From positions 17,406-81,405 of the forward strand of contig NZ_JACHGH010000009.1 in assembly GCF_014207435.1 (NCBI RefSeq): a DNA stretch of 64,000 nt, given 5' to 3'. Of this stretch, positions 14,643-28,286 are shown piece by piece (position 1 is the first letter of the stretch; every line of letters begins with the position of its first letter). This DNA comes from Salirhabdus euzebyi. Lineage in GTDB: Bacteria > Bacillota > Bacilli > Bacillales > Alkalibacillaceae. Made by a program: the position numbers and the translations under genes. The notes under the pieces are model-generated. The model had not been told where the DNA came from and ran no database searches. It saw nothing but the letters and a program-made list of their open reading frames with translations.

Positions 14643-15917
14643 TTAACCAATTATTTCTTTATTACCCATGTATGGACGTAGTACTTCTGGAATTTTAATT
14701 GTTCCATCCTCTTGTTGATAATTTTCAATAATTGCAGCAACTGTTCTACCAATAGCAAGACCAGAACCATTTAATGTATGCACGAATTCTGGTTTTCCGT
14801 TCGGCTCACGACGGAAACGGATTTTAGCCCGGCGTGCTTGGAAATCTTCAAAATTAGAACAAGAAGAAATCTCACGGTATGTGTTAGAACTTGGAATCCA
14901 GACTTCTATATCGTACTTCTTTGCTGCCGTAAAACCTAAATCTCCTGTACACATGCTCATGACACGATATGGTAAATCCAGTAGCTGTAATACTTTTTCT
15001 GCATGTCCTGTCAGTTGTTCTAAAACTTCATAAGAATCTTCTGGCTTAACTAGTTGAACTAATTCGATTTTATTAAATTGGTGCTGACGAATTAGCCCTC
15101 TCGTATCACGACCGGCAGATCCTGCTTCAGAACGGAAACATGCACTATATGCTGCAAACTTTTTCGGTAAGTCCTCACCTGTTAATATTTCATCACGGTA
15201 GAAATTAGTCACAGGTACTTCAGCTGTTGGAATCAAATAATAATCCCAGCCTTCTATCTTAAACAAATCTTCTTCAAATTTAGGTAATTGACCTGTACCA
15301 GTTAAACTATCTCTATTAACAATATATGGTGGAATTGCTTCTTCATACCCATGTTCATCTACTTGTAAATCCATCATAAAGTTCATTAAAGCACGTTCTA
15401 ATCTCGCACCTAAACCTTTATAAAATACGAATCGGCTTCCTGTAATTTTAGAAGCGCGTTCAAAGTCTACCATCCCTAAATTAGTCGCTAAATCCCAATG
15501 TGGCTTCGCTTCAAAATTAAATGTGGGAATCTTACCCCATGTACGAGCTTCTATATTATCATCTTCACTTTCTCCAACAGGGACGCTCTCATGTGGAATA
15601 TTAGGAACGGATAAGAGCAAAGTTTGTAGTTTATCTTCTAACTCCTTTAATTCATTATCTAATTCCTTTATTCGATCCCCTACCTCACGCATTTCCTTAA
15701 TCATATGATCTGCATCTTGCTTTTCTTTTTTCAGAACAGAAATTTGCTTAGATACGTCATTTCGCTTTGCTTTTAATTCTTCGCTTTCTGTAATGAGTTC
15801 TCTACGACGTGTATCCCACTCCTCAAATTTATCTAAATCAGATAAATCTTCACCACGAAATTTCAGCTTTTCTTTTACTTCTGTAAAATTTTCGCGTAAA
15901 TATTTCATATCTAACAT
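14643..15917 (-). CDS. serS: Seryl-tRNA synthetase
   Basis: Charges tRNA-Ser. The 424-residue protein has the N-terminal antiparallel coiled-coil arm (about 30-100, tRNA-Ser binding) and a class II catalytic core. Motif 1 lies near [17 protein letters not shown]. Motif 2 is [17 protein letters not shown] and motif 3 is [13 protein letters not shown] near the end. It matches B. subtilis SerS closely over the whole length. I start at ATG 15917, seven bases after GGAGG; an in-frame ATG at 15923 would sit on the ribosome site. A serine T-box leader precedes it. The nucleotidyltransferase-fold gene follows. Confidence 0.96.
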   Translation of the reverse strand: MLDMKYLRENFTEVKEKLKFRGEDLSDLDKFEEWDTRRRELITESEELKAKRNDVSKQISVLKKEKQDADHMIKEMREVGDRIKELDNELKELEDKLQTLLLSVPNIPHESVPVGESEDDNIEARTWGKIPTFNFEAKPHWDLATNLGMVDFERASKITGSRFVFYKGLGARLERALMNFMMDLQVDEHGYEEAIPPYIVNRDSLTGTGQLPKFEEDLFKIEGWDYYLIPTAEVPVTNFYRDEILTGEDLPKKFAAYSACFRSEAGSAGRDTRGLIRQHQFNKIELVQLVKPEDSYEVLEQLTGHAEKVLQLLDLPYRVMSMCTGDLGFTAAKKYDIEVWIPSSNTYREISSCSNFEDFQARRAKIRFRREPNGKPEFVHTLNGSGLAIGRTVAAIIENYQQEDGTIKIPEVLRPYMGNKEIIG

Positions 15918-16052
15918 TGTCATTCCTCCATTGTTTTATTTACTCAAATTAGAAAAACTTTGCTTGTCGCCAAGTCCTTATGGCGAAAGCCTTAGTTTTT
16001 CTTATACTTTAATCCTTTAACAAAGTTATGCTTTCTTAAAGTATAAACAAAA

Positions 16053-16312
16053 AACTCCCGTCCCTTATAAAAAAGGGACGAGAGTTATATTAATTCCCGC
16101 GATACCACCCTAATTGAAGACCTATAAAGTCTTCCAACTTAGTTACATTAACGGCGCTTACCGGATATACCTACTAATTATTTCAGCATATCAGCTCAAG
16201 GATGGATTCACAACAATCTTACATCGGTTTACAGCAGCCACCGACTCTCTAGAGAAAGAAATATTGTTACTAGTTCCCTTCATAGCTCTTTTGTTTTTAC
16301 AATTTTTAGTTG
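16053..16312 (-). promoter_or_regulatory. T-box leader, serine specifier, of serS
   Basis: On the minus strand the T-box reads TAGGGTGGTATCGCGGGA (16090-16113 region, complement). It is followed by a strong terminator hairpin ACTCCCGTCCCTT/AAGGGACGAGAGT (16053-16085). In stem I the string GAA TCC ATCC places TCC, a serine codon, at the specifier. Uncharged tRNA-Ser would relieve termination. Confidence 0.9.
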
Positions 16313-16318
16313 TTTTAT

Positions 16319-16347
16319 AATATACTCTTTTTATTAGGAGGATGCAA
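16319..16347 (-). promoter_or_regulatory. Promoter of the serS T-box transcript
   Basis: On the minus strand TTGCAT (16347-16342), a 17-base spacer and TATATT (16324-16319). It overlaps the 3' end of pdxT. Confidence 0.6.
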
Positions 16348-16927
16348 GTTCTTTCTTTGCATCTTTTACCATTTTAACAAAATGTTCCGTTAAACGGTGA
16401 TCATCTGTTAGTTCTGGATGAAAAGCACTTGTTAAATAATGGTCTTGTTGTGCTGCTACAATTTTATCCTTGTAGCTAGCCAAAATTTCTACTCCATTCC
16501 CAACTTCAAGAATGTATGGAGCTCTTATAAAGACGGCATTAAATTCTTCACCTATTCCGTTAAGATGAATATCCGCTTCAAAACTATCACGTTGACGACC
16601 AAAAGCATTTCTCGCTACTTTTATATCCATTAATTGTAGATGAGCATGATCTTGTCCATCAATTTCTTTTGCAAGTAAAATTAAACCTGCACATGTACCA
16701 AAAATAGGCTTTCCTGATTGACCAAAAGCTTTTAATGGTTCTAAGAAATCATACCTGTCGATTAGTCTTCTCATCGTCGTACTTTCTCCACCAGGTAAGA
16801 TTAAACCATCAATATCTTCTAATTGTTCTACTCGTTTTACAATTACTGCTTCTGCTCCACTTGTCTCTACTGAAAAAGCATGTTCACGAACTGCACCTTG
16901 TAGAGCTAATATACCAATTTTAGTCAT
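16334..16927 (-). CDS. pdxT: Pyridoxal 5'-phosphate synthase, glutaminase subunit
   Basis: Releases ammonia from glutamine and channels it to PdxS in the ribose-5-phosphate-dependent PLP pathway. The 197-residue class I amidotransferase has its triad visible: Cys79 in FGTCAGL, and His170 and Glu172 in AFHPEL. The oxyanion segment LPGGEST lies near 44-50. Its length is standard. It follows pdxS by 53 bases on the same strand and forms the 12+12 synthase complex with it in the cytoplasm. ATG follows GGGAGAAA. Confidence 0.96.
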   Translation of the reverse strand: MTKIGILALQGAVREHAFSVETSGAEAVIVKRVEQLEDIDGLILPGGESTTMRRLIDRYDFLEPLKAFGQSGKPIFGTCAGLILLAKEIDGQDHAHLQLMDIKVARNAFGRQRDSFEADIHLNGIGEEFNAVFIRAPYILEVGNGVEILASYKDKIVAAQQDHYLTSAFHPELTDDHRLTEHFVKMVKDAKKELASS

Positions 16928-16980
16928 AGCTGAATTTCTCCCTTATTACATTTCTTTAGGGTTAGAAAATGTGATAAATA

Positions 16981-17865
16981 TTATCTACTACGATCTTGCA
17001 TACGGTCAGCAGGTGTTAATGTAGACATTTCAATACCTTTCATCGCTGTACCAAGATTTTTAGATAACTCACCAATTAATTTATAGTCCTCATAATGTGT
17101 AGTTGCTTCCACAATAGCACGAGCAAACTTTTGCGGGTTATCTGATTTAAAGATACCAGATCCTACAAATACACCGTCAGCACCTAACTGCATCATTAGC
17201 GCAGCATCAGAAGGAGTAGCAATTCCACCTGCAGCAAAGTTAACTACCGGAAGACGACCTTCATTTTTAATTTGTAATAGTAATTCATATGGTGCACCAT
17301 TTTCTTTTGCAAATACCATTAATTCATCTAAAGAAAGACCAACAATTTGGCGGATTTGAGATTGCACTTGTCGCATATGACGAACTGCTTCAACAATGTT
17401 ACCTGTACCAGGTTCTCCTTTAGTACGTAACATAGAAGCACCTTCTCCAATACGTCGAACAGCTTCTCCAAGATCACGGCAACCACAAACAAAAGGAACT
17501 GTGAAATCACGCTTATTGATATGGTAAATATCGTCTGCTGGTGTTAAAACTTCACTTTCATCAATGTAGTCTACACCCATCGCTTCTAATACTCTTGCTT
17601 CTACAATATGACCAATACGAGCCTTTGCCATTACTGGAATGGATACTGCATTCATTACTTCTTCTGTTATTGTAGGGTCAGCCATACGTGCTACTCCACC
17701 TGCAGCACGAATATCAGAAGGAACACGTTCAAGTGCCATTACTGCTACTGCACCTGCTTCTTCTGCAATTTTAGCTTGTTCTGCATTGACAACGTCCATG
17801 ATGACGCCACCTTTTTGCATTTCAGCCATTCCTCTTTTTACACGATCCGTACCTGTTTTTGACAT
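16981..17865 (-). CDS. pdxS: Pyridoxal 5'-phosphate synthase, lyase subunit
   Basis: Makes PLP from ribose 5-phosphate, glyceraldehyde 3-phosphate and ammonia. The 294-residue TIM-barrel protein shows both swinging-arm lysines, K81 in VMAKARIGH and K149 in [11 protein letters not shown], and the phosphate-binding loop [19 protein letters not shown]. It matches the family at full length. It is first gene of the pdxS-pdxT operon, with a GGAGGTTATTC ribosome site. No PdxR-type regulator gene lies nearby. The order dacA-pdxS-pdxT-serS is as in Bacillus. Confidence 0.97.
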   Translation of the reverse strand: MSKTGTDRVKRGMAEMQKGGVIMDVVNAEQAKIAEEAGAVAVMALERVPSDIRAAGGVARMADPTITEEVMNAVSIPVMAKARIGHIVEARVLEAMGVDYIDESEVLTPADDIYHINKRDFTVPFVCGCRDLGEAVRRIGEGASMLRTKGEPGTGNIVEAVRHMRQVQSQIRQIVGLSLDELMVFAKENGAPYELLLQIKNEGRLPVVNFAAGGIATPSDAALMMQLGADGVFVGSGIFKSDNPQKFARAIVEATTHYEDYKLIGELSKNLGTAMKGIEMSTLTPADRMQDRSR

Positions 17866-17965
17866 GATGAATAACCTCCTATATTTTACAGTGAATACAA
17901 CGACTATTATTGTCTATTAGTATTTTACCGTAAAAAGTATTAAATTCCCACTATTCCAGTGTGTT

Positions 17966-19303
17966 TTAAAAAATTCCTTTTATCCCATCAACAATACTTG
18001 AGAATAAATCGGTGAAAAAATCACCAATTGCTCTAAACGTCAGAACAAACCAATTAGCTTTTTCTACACTATCTTGTGTAACAAGTTCTGCACTTAATTG
18101 TTGGTCTAAACCATCGGTAATAAATCCAAAATCTTCTTCACCATTATAAACAACTTGCATTGTCCCAACAACTTCACCTTTTTCAACTTTTGCTGTTAAC
18201 TCACCATCTTTTGTTAACTTTGATTCATCTAGTTGATAAATAGCCGTATAAGGATTCTCTTCACCTGTTTTTACAACGGCACGAATAGGTTCATTTGTAG
18301 CAATTTCCACTGCATCTTCTTTACCTTTCACAACAGATAAAGTAGACTCTTCCTCTAATTGATAGTTAGCCGGGAAGATTTCCTTCAGTTCAAAATTACT
18401 AAAACCATAATCGAGTAGCTTTCTCGTTTCATTAAAACGAGCTTCCTTGCTATCTGTTTGCATAACTACTGTAATTAAGCGTTGTCCATTACGTTCGGCT
18501 GTTCCAGTAAAGCAGTAACCAGCCATATCTGTCCAACCAGTTTTTAAACCATCCATTCCCTCATAGCCAAACTGTTCTAAATGACCTGGCATACCAGGAA
18601 GCATCCAGTTCAAATTCGTAAGCATTTGATCATCTAATTGATATTCTTTTATTGTTGAATATTCTAATGCATGGGGATAGTCTTTTATTAAATTATATGC
18701 TAATAAAGCCAATGACTTAGCAGATAGGTAGTTATCCGCTTCTGGATCAGTTCCTTCAGGAGAACGGTCTCCTAAGTCACGATTAGAAAGGCCTGTAGAG
18801 TTTACAAACTGTGCATCAGGCAATCCCATTTCTTGTGCTTTTTCGTTCATCTTTTTAACAAAATTTCCTTCTGTACCCGCTACCAATTCTGCTAATGCTA
18901 CAGTTGTAGCGTTATCAGAATATATTGCCATAGCTATATACAATTGTTCTACCGTGTAGTCTTTATTTTGAATTAGTCCTATACCAGAAAACTCATTGCT
19001 AGATGATAACCAATATGGATATTCACCTATTTGTGTTGTTGTGTCCCAGCTAATTTGTCCATTAGCAATAGCCTCTAGAACCAAGTACTCTGTCATCATT
19101 TTCGTCATGCTGGCAGGAGGTAAAGCTAAATCAGCTTCTTTTTCATACAGTATTTTTCCTGTTTCAGCATCAACAACAATAGCCGATTTAGCTTCTATGT
19201 CAGATGGTGCTGCATGAATTGAAATAGGGTTTGGAATGAAAGAAACAGTAGTTATTAAAAATGCTAACATAACTACCATAATGGATTGAATGTACTTTCT
19301 CAT
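17966..19303 (-). CDS. dacA: D-alanyl-D-alanine carboxypeptidase (PBP5)
   Basis: Trims the terminal D-Ala from peptidoglycan stem peptides on the outer face of the membrane. The 445-residue precursor has a signal peptide (about 1-31, cut near HAA). It carries the penicillin-binding triad SMTK at 65-68, SDN at 129-131 and KTG at 254-256, plus a C-terminal beta domain (about 300-400). An amphipathic C-terminal helix (WFVLTFRAIGDFFTDLFSSI) anchors it to the membrane. Length and layout match B. subtilis DacA. It is separated from guaB by a terminator and precedes pdxS on the same strand. Confidence 0.95.
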   Translation of the reverse strand: MRKYIQSIMVVMLAFLITTVSFIPNPISIHAAPSDIEAKSAIVVDAETGKILYEKEADLALPPASMTKMMTEYLVLEAIANGQISWDTTTQIGEYPYWLSSSNEFSGIGLIQNKDYTVEQLYIAMAIYSDNATTVALAELVAGTEGNFVKKMNEKAQEMGLPDAQFVNSTGLSNRDLGDRSPEGTDPEADNYLSAKSLALLAYNLIKDYPHALEYSTIKEYQLDDQMLTNLNWMLPGMPGHLEQFGYEGMDGLKTGWTDMAGYCFTGTAERNGQRLITVVMQTDSKEARFNETRKLLDYGFSNFELKEIFPANYQLEEESTLSVVKGKEDAVEIATNEPIRAVVKTGEENPYTAIYQLDESKLTKDGELTAKVEKGEVVGTMQVVYNGEEDFGFITDGLDQQLSAELVTQDSVEKANWFVLTFRAIGDFFTDLFSSIVDGIKGIF

Positions 19304-19367
19304 AGTTTTTTAACCTCCACCATTTAGTTGTTACTTAGCAATTTTATCACAGGCCTCAAAAAAAAAA

Positions 19368-19391
19368 TAGACAGTCAAAAGTCACTGTCTA
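19368..19391 (-). terminator. Terminator of guaB
   Basis: TAGACAGT and ACTGTCTA form an eight-base-pair stem. In the minus-strand direction it is followed by a run of nine T residues, between guaB and dacA. Confidence 0.75.
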
Positions 19392-19428
19392 TAATTCCCA
19401 TTTCCCATAAAAAAATGTTGAAAATTAA

Positions 19429-20910
<1,482 letters not shown>

Positions 20911-21031
20911 CTATATTTATGATTTAAACGTTAAATGGACATACTAGAAAAAGAAACGATTTAAATATTTTTAATAACATTACGATATATCCAATACTTT
21001 TTCAAGGATTTTTAATTGTAAGGGGTTTCAT

Positions 21032-21997
21032 ATGGTACAACAACAAATGAATGCATTTTTTGATCAACTTAAATCTATACCTTATGTTCAAATGTATTTA
21101 AAAAATTGCTATAAAAAACAAGAAATAGAAGATGCAGATAGACTCAGTTTTGAAAACGCAGAACGATTTATCTATTATTTGGAACATGCTGAAACGTATT
21201 TCCAACAATCAAAGCAAGCTCCAATTAGTATCAAACCAGTTCTGTTATTTTATGGTTTGACCCAACTTATTAAAACCTGTCTCATTGCATGTCGACCTCA
21301 ATACCCAGAGAACACACGATTGTTAGCTCATGGAGTATCTGCCAGAAAAAGAAAAAAACAAAACTACAGTTTCTTGCAGGATGAAGTAAAAATTCAACAA
21401 TATGGCCTATTTCCATACTTTTCAAACCACTTGTTTTCTATCAATCAATTTCCAACTGATAAATTTTCGATGGATGTATTGCTAAAAAAAATTCCAGAAA
21501 TGGATGAATTAAATCTTTTTCAAAATAAGGAGACAACGCATGAAGAAATATTTAGTAACGAGATTCAAAAAGAATTAAGAATTCCTTTAACCTTTTTAAA
21601 TGATTGGCATATGACAGAAAACAGATTTATTGAAAAAATTAAATTGTATCTCCCTGAAATAGAAGACGTAAAAAATACGGATAATCATTTAGTTTTATCT
21701 TTAGAAAAAAACATCCTACCATTTGAAAATAGCCTTTTTTCATTTCATATATATAAAGAAAAATGGTTTTTATCCAAAAAGCGTAAAACTGTTTTCCCTT
21801 TTCATGAAGTAATGACACATTACTTGCTTTTATATAATTTAAGTATGATATGTAGATATGAAACAGAGTGGTGGGGGGATTTATTGCATACATATGGGAG
21901 TAATGACTATTCCTATATTAAACGTTTTGTAGATATAGCAGAGACTAAAACACCTATTATGCTAGGTTACTTTTTACTTAACATGCAAAGAAAATAG
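21032..21997 (+). CDS. yaaC: YaaC-like protein of unknown function
   Basis: A 321-residue soluble protein with the features of the Bacillus YaaC family. These include an SFENAERFIYYLEHAETYF segment near residues 38-56, a KPVLLFYGLTQLIKTCLIA segment near 70-88 and the LAHGVSARKRKKQ motif. The last third is aromatic-rich and the protein has no clear membrane segment. YaaC sits beside guaB in Bacillus too, which supports the name. Its function is not known. ATG follows AGGGG at a slightly long spacing. A bidirectional terminator separates it from the convergent HD-GYP-like gene. Confidence 0.85.
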   Translation: MVQQQMNAFFDQLKSIPYVQMYLKNCYKKQEIEDADRLSFENAERFIYYLEHAETYFQQSKQAPISIKPVLLFYGLTQLIKTCLIACRPQYPENTRLLAHGVSARKRKKQNYSFLQDEVKIQQYGLFPYFSNHLFSINQFPTDKFSMDVLLKKIPEMDELNLFQNKETTHEEIFSNEIQKELRIPLTFLNDWHMTENRFIEKIKLYLPEIEDVKNTDNHLVLSLEKNILPFENSLFSFHIYKEKWFLSKKRKTVFPFHEVMTHYLLLYNLSMICRYETEWWGDLLHTYGSNDYSYIKRFVDIAETKTPIMLGYFLLNMQRK

Positions 21998-22003
21998 ATA
22001 AAA

Positions 22004-22035
22004 AAAAAGGATTGATAAATTAGTCAATCCTTTTT
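22004..22035. terminator. Bidirectional terminator
   Basis: AAAAAGGATTGA and TCAATCCTTTTT form a 12-bp stem between convergent yaaC and the HD-GYP-like gene. Confidence 0.85.
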
Positions 22036-22037
22036 AA

Positions 22038-23123
22038 TCAGTTTAAAACTTCATCAATATAAATACTTTTATGATCTATTAAGGAAATCATATTGTTATT
22101 ATGATCCAAACGGATAATAGGACGTGTTGGAAATTTTTGATCTATAAATACTATTTCACCAGTAGTTTGATCGGATAATCGTACTTTTGTCCCGTTCGAT
22201 AGGTTAGTCAAGCTACGAACCAAAATGGTAACAATCTCTATATCTAATTTTCCAAACTGTTGATGCAGCATTTCTTCTAGTACTTTAAATGGCGATTGTT
22301 TGGATTTGTAAAAACGTTCAGATGTCATCGCATGAAAAATATCACTTATGGCTAGAATGCGGGCATATTGATGTATTTTATTTAGCTGTAACCCAAACGG
22401 ATAACCACTTCCATCCAAACGTTCATGATGCTGTAATATAGCAATTTTCGCATCATATTTAATCATAGAAATATTCTCAACTAAACGATAAGAATAGATA
22501 GGGTGCTTTTTTACTTGCTCAAACTCTTCAAGCGTTAAACTTGCCTTTTTATCTAATAAGGAGTCATCTAATAGAGCCATTCCACTATCACTCAAATAAG
22601 CTGCAAGAGCAATTTGGATTCTTTCTCCTTCAGGAAAACGAAGTTTCTTTGCTAAAAATGCTGAAATTAACGCTTTTGCTACAGAATGATGATGTGTATA
22701 TTCCTCTTTTTCCACAAAATGATGAAGAGAGAAAACAATATTCTCCATTTCATCAGCTTTCTTTAATAAAGGGAGAAGATGCTTTCTTACCTCTAGTATA
22801 TCCACTGGATTTCTAGCTTGCCAATTTTGAAATAACTGTTTTGTTTCTTTGACACTATGTAAATAAAGCTCTAAAAAAGATTTGCTATGTACTCCAACAA
22901 CTGTTTTCTGTATTTCATCCTCTTCTTTTTGCTCTGGTTTAAATTCTTTTCCACTAATTAATGTTGTGGCTACTTCAACTTCTTCAACCATAAAGTGGTT
23001 TAAAATTTCAATGTGTAGGGGCGTGATAACAGTATCTTTTGGAATGATTGGATTCATTGTCTTACCCATTACGTCACGTGTTATGATACAACCTTGCTTT
23101 AACTGACTTGGGTGAAAGCCCAA
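22038..23123 (-). CDS. HD-GYP-like protein with a degenerate HD motif
   Basis: A 361-residue protein. The C-terminal half is an HD-GYP domain and retains HHERLDGSGYP at about residues 232-242. At the metal-binding HD position, however, the usual HDIGK is replaced by SDSGM (about 178-182). HD-GYP enzymes hydrolyse cyclic di-GMP, and loss of that histidine suggests reduced or altered activity; this is inferred. Helical and strand-rich segments fill the N-terminal 130 residues. I start at TTG 23123, six bases after GGGAGGGG; a longer frame up to 23189 has no ribosome site. It lies just downstream of gyrA's terminator on the same strand, a place held by an rRNA operon in B. subtilis. Confidence 0.8.
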   Translation of the reverse strand: MGFHPSQLKQGCIITRDVMGKTMNPIIPKDTVITPLHIEILNHFMVEEVEVATTLISGKEFKPEQKEEDEIQKTVVGVHSKSFLELYLHSVKETKQLFQNWQARNPVDILEVRKHLLPLLKKADEMENIVFSLHHFVEKEEYTHHHSVAKALISAFLAKKLRFPEGERIQIALAAYLSDSGMALLDDSLLDKKASLTLEEFEQVKKHPIYSYRLVENISMIKYDAKIAILQHHERLDGSGYPFGLQLNKIHQYARILAISDIFHAMTSERFYKSKQSPFKVLEEMLHQQFGKLDIEIVTILVRSLTNLSNGTKVRLSDQTTGEIVFIDQKFPTRPIIRLDHNNNMISLIDHKSIYIDEVLN

Positions 23124-23180
23124 AATGTTCCCCTCCCTTAAACATAACCAATAATTCAATTTAAATGATAAAGGTAAAAA

Positions 23181-23208
23181 TAGAGACACAACCTTCGTTG
23201 TGTCTCTA
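23181..23208 (-). terminator. Terminator of gyrA
   Basis: TAGAGACACAAC and GTTGTGTCTCTA form a 12-bp stem around CTTC. In the gyrA direction a T-run follows. Confidence 0.88.
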
Positions 23209-23218
23209 GGAAGTTTGT

Positions 23219-25702
23219 TTATTCTTGCGTCTCTTCTACAGAATCAGCTAATTCTTCAATTGTTTCTTCTTCTTTTTCTATTCGAGCAACAGTTGCTACT
23301 TCTTCTCCCTCAGCAAGACGAATTAAGGTAACACCTTGTGTATTACGTCCTGTCTCAGAAATACCCTCTACTGGCATACGAATTAATACACCACTAGCGG
23401 TGATAATAATTAAATCCTCATGACCTGTAACAGCCTTAACTGCTACAACATGACCATTTCTATCTGTTAGATTACAAGTAATAATCCCTTTACCACCTCT
23501 GTTAGTCATTCGGTAGTCTTTAGCATCGGTACGTTTACCAAAACCTCTACTTGTAACCGTTAATACTTGAAGATCATCTTCTAAAATTTCCATGGAAACA
23601 ACTTGATCTTCTTCATCCCGTAAGGTAATACCTTTCACACCTGAAGCTGTTCTACCCATAGCTCTTACATCTTTTTCATCAAAGCGTATTAAATAGCCTT
23701 GTTTTGTTCCAATCATAATTTGCTTATTTCCATCTGTAAGGCGTACAGAAATAAGTTCATCATCTTCTCTTAGATTAATAGCACGTAATCCACCACGTCT
23801 TATATTTGCATATTGAGACAACGTAGTACGTTTCGATATTCCTTGCTTAGTCGTAAAGAATAAATACCAATCATCAACAAATTCATGTACAGCAATAACA
23901 GCATTTATCCATTCACCTTTTTCAACTTCTAGGACGTTAACAATTGGAATACCTTTTGCTGTCCTACTATACTCAGGAATTTCATATCCTTTAATTTTGT
24001 ATACTTTTCCTTTATTAGAGAAAAATAGAATGGTGTCATGTGTAGAAGTTGATAATAAATGTTCAACAAAGTCATCTTCATTTGTACCCATTCCCTGTAC
24101 ACCACGTCCGCCACGACGTTGAGCTCTATAAGTAGAAGCTGGAAGACGTTTAATATATCCCTTATGAGTTAGTGTAATAACAATTGTCTCTTCAGGAATT
24201 AAATCCTCGTCTTCAATGAAGTCAGATTGCCCTACGACAATTTCTGTTCTTCTTTCATCATTGTACTTTTCTTTTATTTCCGTTAGTTCTTCACGAATAA
24301 TTTCAAGAACCTTTTCCTCATCAGCTAATATTGCTTTCAATTCAGCAATTAACTTCACTAATTCTTGATATTCATCTTCAATTTTTTCACGTTCCAAGCC
24401 TGTTAATCGTTGTAGACGCATATCTAAAATAGCTTGGGCTTGCTTATCACTTAAATCAAACTTACTCATTAAGCCATCTCTAGCTATATCCGTTGTCTTT
24501 GAAGCACGAATTAGAGCTATAACCTCATCTAGATGATCAAGAGCAATTCTTAAACCTTCTAAAATATGAGCTCTTGCTTCTGCTTTTTTTAGTTCATAAG
24601 CTGTTCTACGTTTAATAACAACCTTTTGATGATCCAAATAGTGAACAAGTGCTTCCTTTAAATTTAAAACTTTTGGTTGTCCATCTACTAAAGCAAGCAT
24701 ATTAATACCAAAAGAGGTTTGTAGAGCTGTTTGTTTATACAAATTATTTAATAAAACGTTAGGATTTACATCCCTACGAAGTTCAATGACGATTCGCATT
24801 CCTTCACGGTCTGACTCATCTCGTAGATCTGTAATTCCTTCTATTTTTTTGTCACGTACTAGTTCTGCAATTTTTTCAATCAATTTTGCTTTATTTACTT
24901 GATAAGGTAACTCTGTAACGATAATTACCGGTTTACCATTATCTTTTTCAAAGATTTCAGCTTTTGCTCGAATAGTAATCGAACCTTTTCCTGTTTCAAA
25001 CGCTTTTCTTATTCCACTTCTACCTAGAATTTGACCAGCTGTAGGAAAATCTGGGCCATAGATATATTCTTCCATTAACTCGGTTATCGTTATATCAGGA
25101 TCTTGACTAACAGCTAATACGGCATCAATTACCTCACCTAATTGATGTGGTGGGATATTGGTTGCCATACCTACTGCTATTCCTGATGCACCGTTAACTA
25201 AAAGATTAGGAAAACGAGCAGGTAATACTACTGGTTCTCTCTCAGAACCATCATAGTTATCCGCATAATCTATCGTATCTTTATTAATATCACGTAATAT
25301 TTCCATTGCTATTTTAGACATACGTGCTTCGGTGTAACGCATTGCCGCAGCAGCATCACCATCTACGGATCCAAAGTTACCATGTCCATCAACTAGTACT
25401 TTACGATAGTTAAAGTCTTGTGCCATTCTAACCATTGCGTCATAAACGGCAGAGTCACCATGAGGGTGGTACTTACCTATAACTTCACCAACGATACGAG
25501 CAGATTTTTTATATGATTTGTCTGCATGCATCCCCAAATCATGCATCGCATACAATATTCTACGATGTACTGGTTTTAATCCATCTCGAACATCTGGAAG
25601 AGCACGTGCAACAATTACACTCATAGCATAGTCAAGAAAAGATGTTCGCATCTCTTGGCTAATATTTATTTCTTGAACCTGTGGACGTTGTTGATCCACC
25701 AT
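23219..25702 (-). CDS. gyrA: DNA gyrase subunit A
   Basis: The breakage-reunion subunit of gyrase, which with GyrB introduces negative supercoils. The 827-residue protein has the catalytic Tyr123 in AMRYTEARM and the quinolone-resistance region [12 protein letters not shown] with Ser84 and Asp88, the sensitive-type Ser being present. It also has the C-terminal pinwheel domain with the GyrA-box [10 protein letters not shown]. The tail is acidic ([17 protein letters not shown]). ATG follows GGAGGTAATCC. It lies downstream of gyrB on the same strand, separated by a 256-base tandem repeat rather than the usual short gap. Confidence 0.98.
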   Translation of the reverse strand: MVDQQRPQVQEINISQEMRTSFLDYAMSVIVARALPDVRDGLKPVHRRILYAMHDLGMHADKSYKKSARIVGEVIGKYHPHGDSAVYDAMVRMAQDFNYRKVLVDGHGNFGSVDGDAAAAMRYTEARMSKIAMEILRDINKDTIDYADNYDGSEREPVVLPARFPNLLVNGASGIAVGMATNIPPHQLGEVIDAVLAVSQDPDITITELMEEYIYGPDFPTAGQILGRSGIRKAFETGKGSITIRAKAEIFEKDNGKPVIIVTELPYQVNKAKLIEKIAELVRDKKIEGITDLRDESDREGMRIVIELRRDVNPNVLLNNLYKQTALQTSFGINMLALVDGQPKVLNLKEALVHYLDHQKVVIKRRTAYELKKAEARAHILEGLRIALDHLDEVIALIRASKTTDIARDGLMSKFDLSDKQAQAILDMRLQRLTGLEREKIEDEYQELVKLIAELKAILADEEKVLEIIREELTEIKEKYNDERRTEIVVGQSDFIEDEDLIPEETIVITLTHKGYIKRLPASTYRAQRRGGRGVQGMGTNEDDFVEHLLSTSTHDTILFFSNKGKVYKIKGYEIPEYSRTAKGIPIVNVLEVEKGEWINAVIAVHEFVDDWYLFFTTKQGISKRTTLSQYANIRRGGLRAINLREDDELISVRLTDGNKQIMIGTKQGYLIRFDEKDVRAMGRTASGVKGITLRDEEDQVVSMEILEDDLQVLTVTSRGFGKRTDAKDYRMTNRGGKGIITCNLTDRNGHVVAVKAVTGHEDLIIITASGVLIRMPVEGISETGRNTQGVTLIRLAEGEEVATVARIEKEEETIEELADSVEETQE

Positions 25703-25724
25703 TGGATTACCTCCTTATATTTAG

Positions 25725-25980
25725 AAAAGCGTAGGCGACTGGTTATCTCCGACAGGCATAAGACAAGATGCGACGTGACGATCTTTGTCACATAGCAGAT
25801 TGGCTTATGACCCCGAGGAGATAGGAGCCGCAGCTAGACATTTAAAAGCGTAGGCGACTGGTTATCTCCGACAGGCATAAGACAAGATGCGACGTGACAA
25901 TCTTTATCACATAGCAGATTGACTTATGACCCCGAGGAGATAGGAGCCGCAGCTAGACATTTAAAAGCGTAGACGACTGG
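25725..25980. repeat. 119-bp structured tandem repeat between gyrB and gyrA
   Basis: AAAAGCGTAGGCGACTGG begins at 25725 and 25844 and, with one change, at 25963. This gives two full 119-bp units and a partial third. Each unit has inverted arms: TATCTCC with GGAGATA, and CATAAG with CTTATG. Inside these lies a small GTGAC/GTCAC hairpin. Units differ by only a few bases, mostly in the loop region. It is G+C-richer than its surroundings and has no frame. The sequence resembles dispersed intergenic repeats I associate with this part of Bacillaceae, but I could not verify that. Confidence 0.9.
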
Positions 25981-25981
25981 G

Positions 25982-27940
<1,959 letters not shown>

Positions 27941-27994
27941 TCACTTTATAGTAATGTAAAAGCACTATTATACTAGGTATTTCTAATGTTACGA

Positions 27995-28279
27995 TTACTC
28001 TTCAAATGCTTCCGAAAAATCCTCTAATTTATTTAGAGTAGACGATAATTGAGAGCGTTTTTTCAAAGTTGCAACAGATAATGTACTAAAATATATATAT
28101 TCCGTTGTTATAACAATGGATTTTGCAGATTCATAAGATGTTTCAACAACTTTGTTATTCTTTTTTTGATTCATTATCATTTCATCAACAATAGAGGAAG
28201 AAGTTAATAAATCACTATCTATTATAGCAACTACATCTCTTGACTGAATGACATGATCCTCACCTATATGTATAAACAA
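27995..28279 (-). CDS. remB: RemB-like extracellular matrix regulator
   Basis: A 94-residue protein in the exact recF-gyrB slot that YaaB/RemB occupies in Bacillus. It begins FIHIGEDHVIQSRDVVAIID, typical of the DUF370 family. RemB is linked to biofilm matrix control together with RemA, but its biochemical role is not settled. I start at TTG 28279, five bases after GGGTGAGG; a longer frame to 28321 would overlap the end of recF. The C-terminal 20 residues (acidic, EDFSEAFEE) extend past the B. subtilis length. Confidence 0.85.
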   Translation of the reverse strand: MFIHIGEDHVIQSRDVVAIIDSDLLTSSSIVDEMIMNQKKNNKVVETSYESAKSIVITTEYIYFSTLSVATLKKRSQLSSTLNKLEDFSEAFEE

Positions 28280-28286
28280 CGTAACC

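Noticed and set aside
16114-16320. Gene on the plus strand within the serS leader
   Set aside because: The interval is a T-box leader on the minus strand with specifier, T-box and terminator; the plus-strand frame is incidental.
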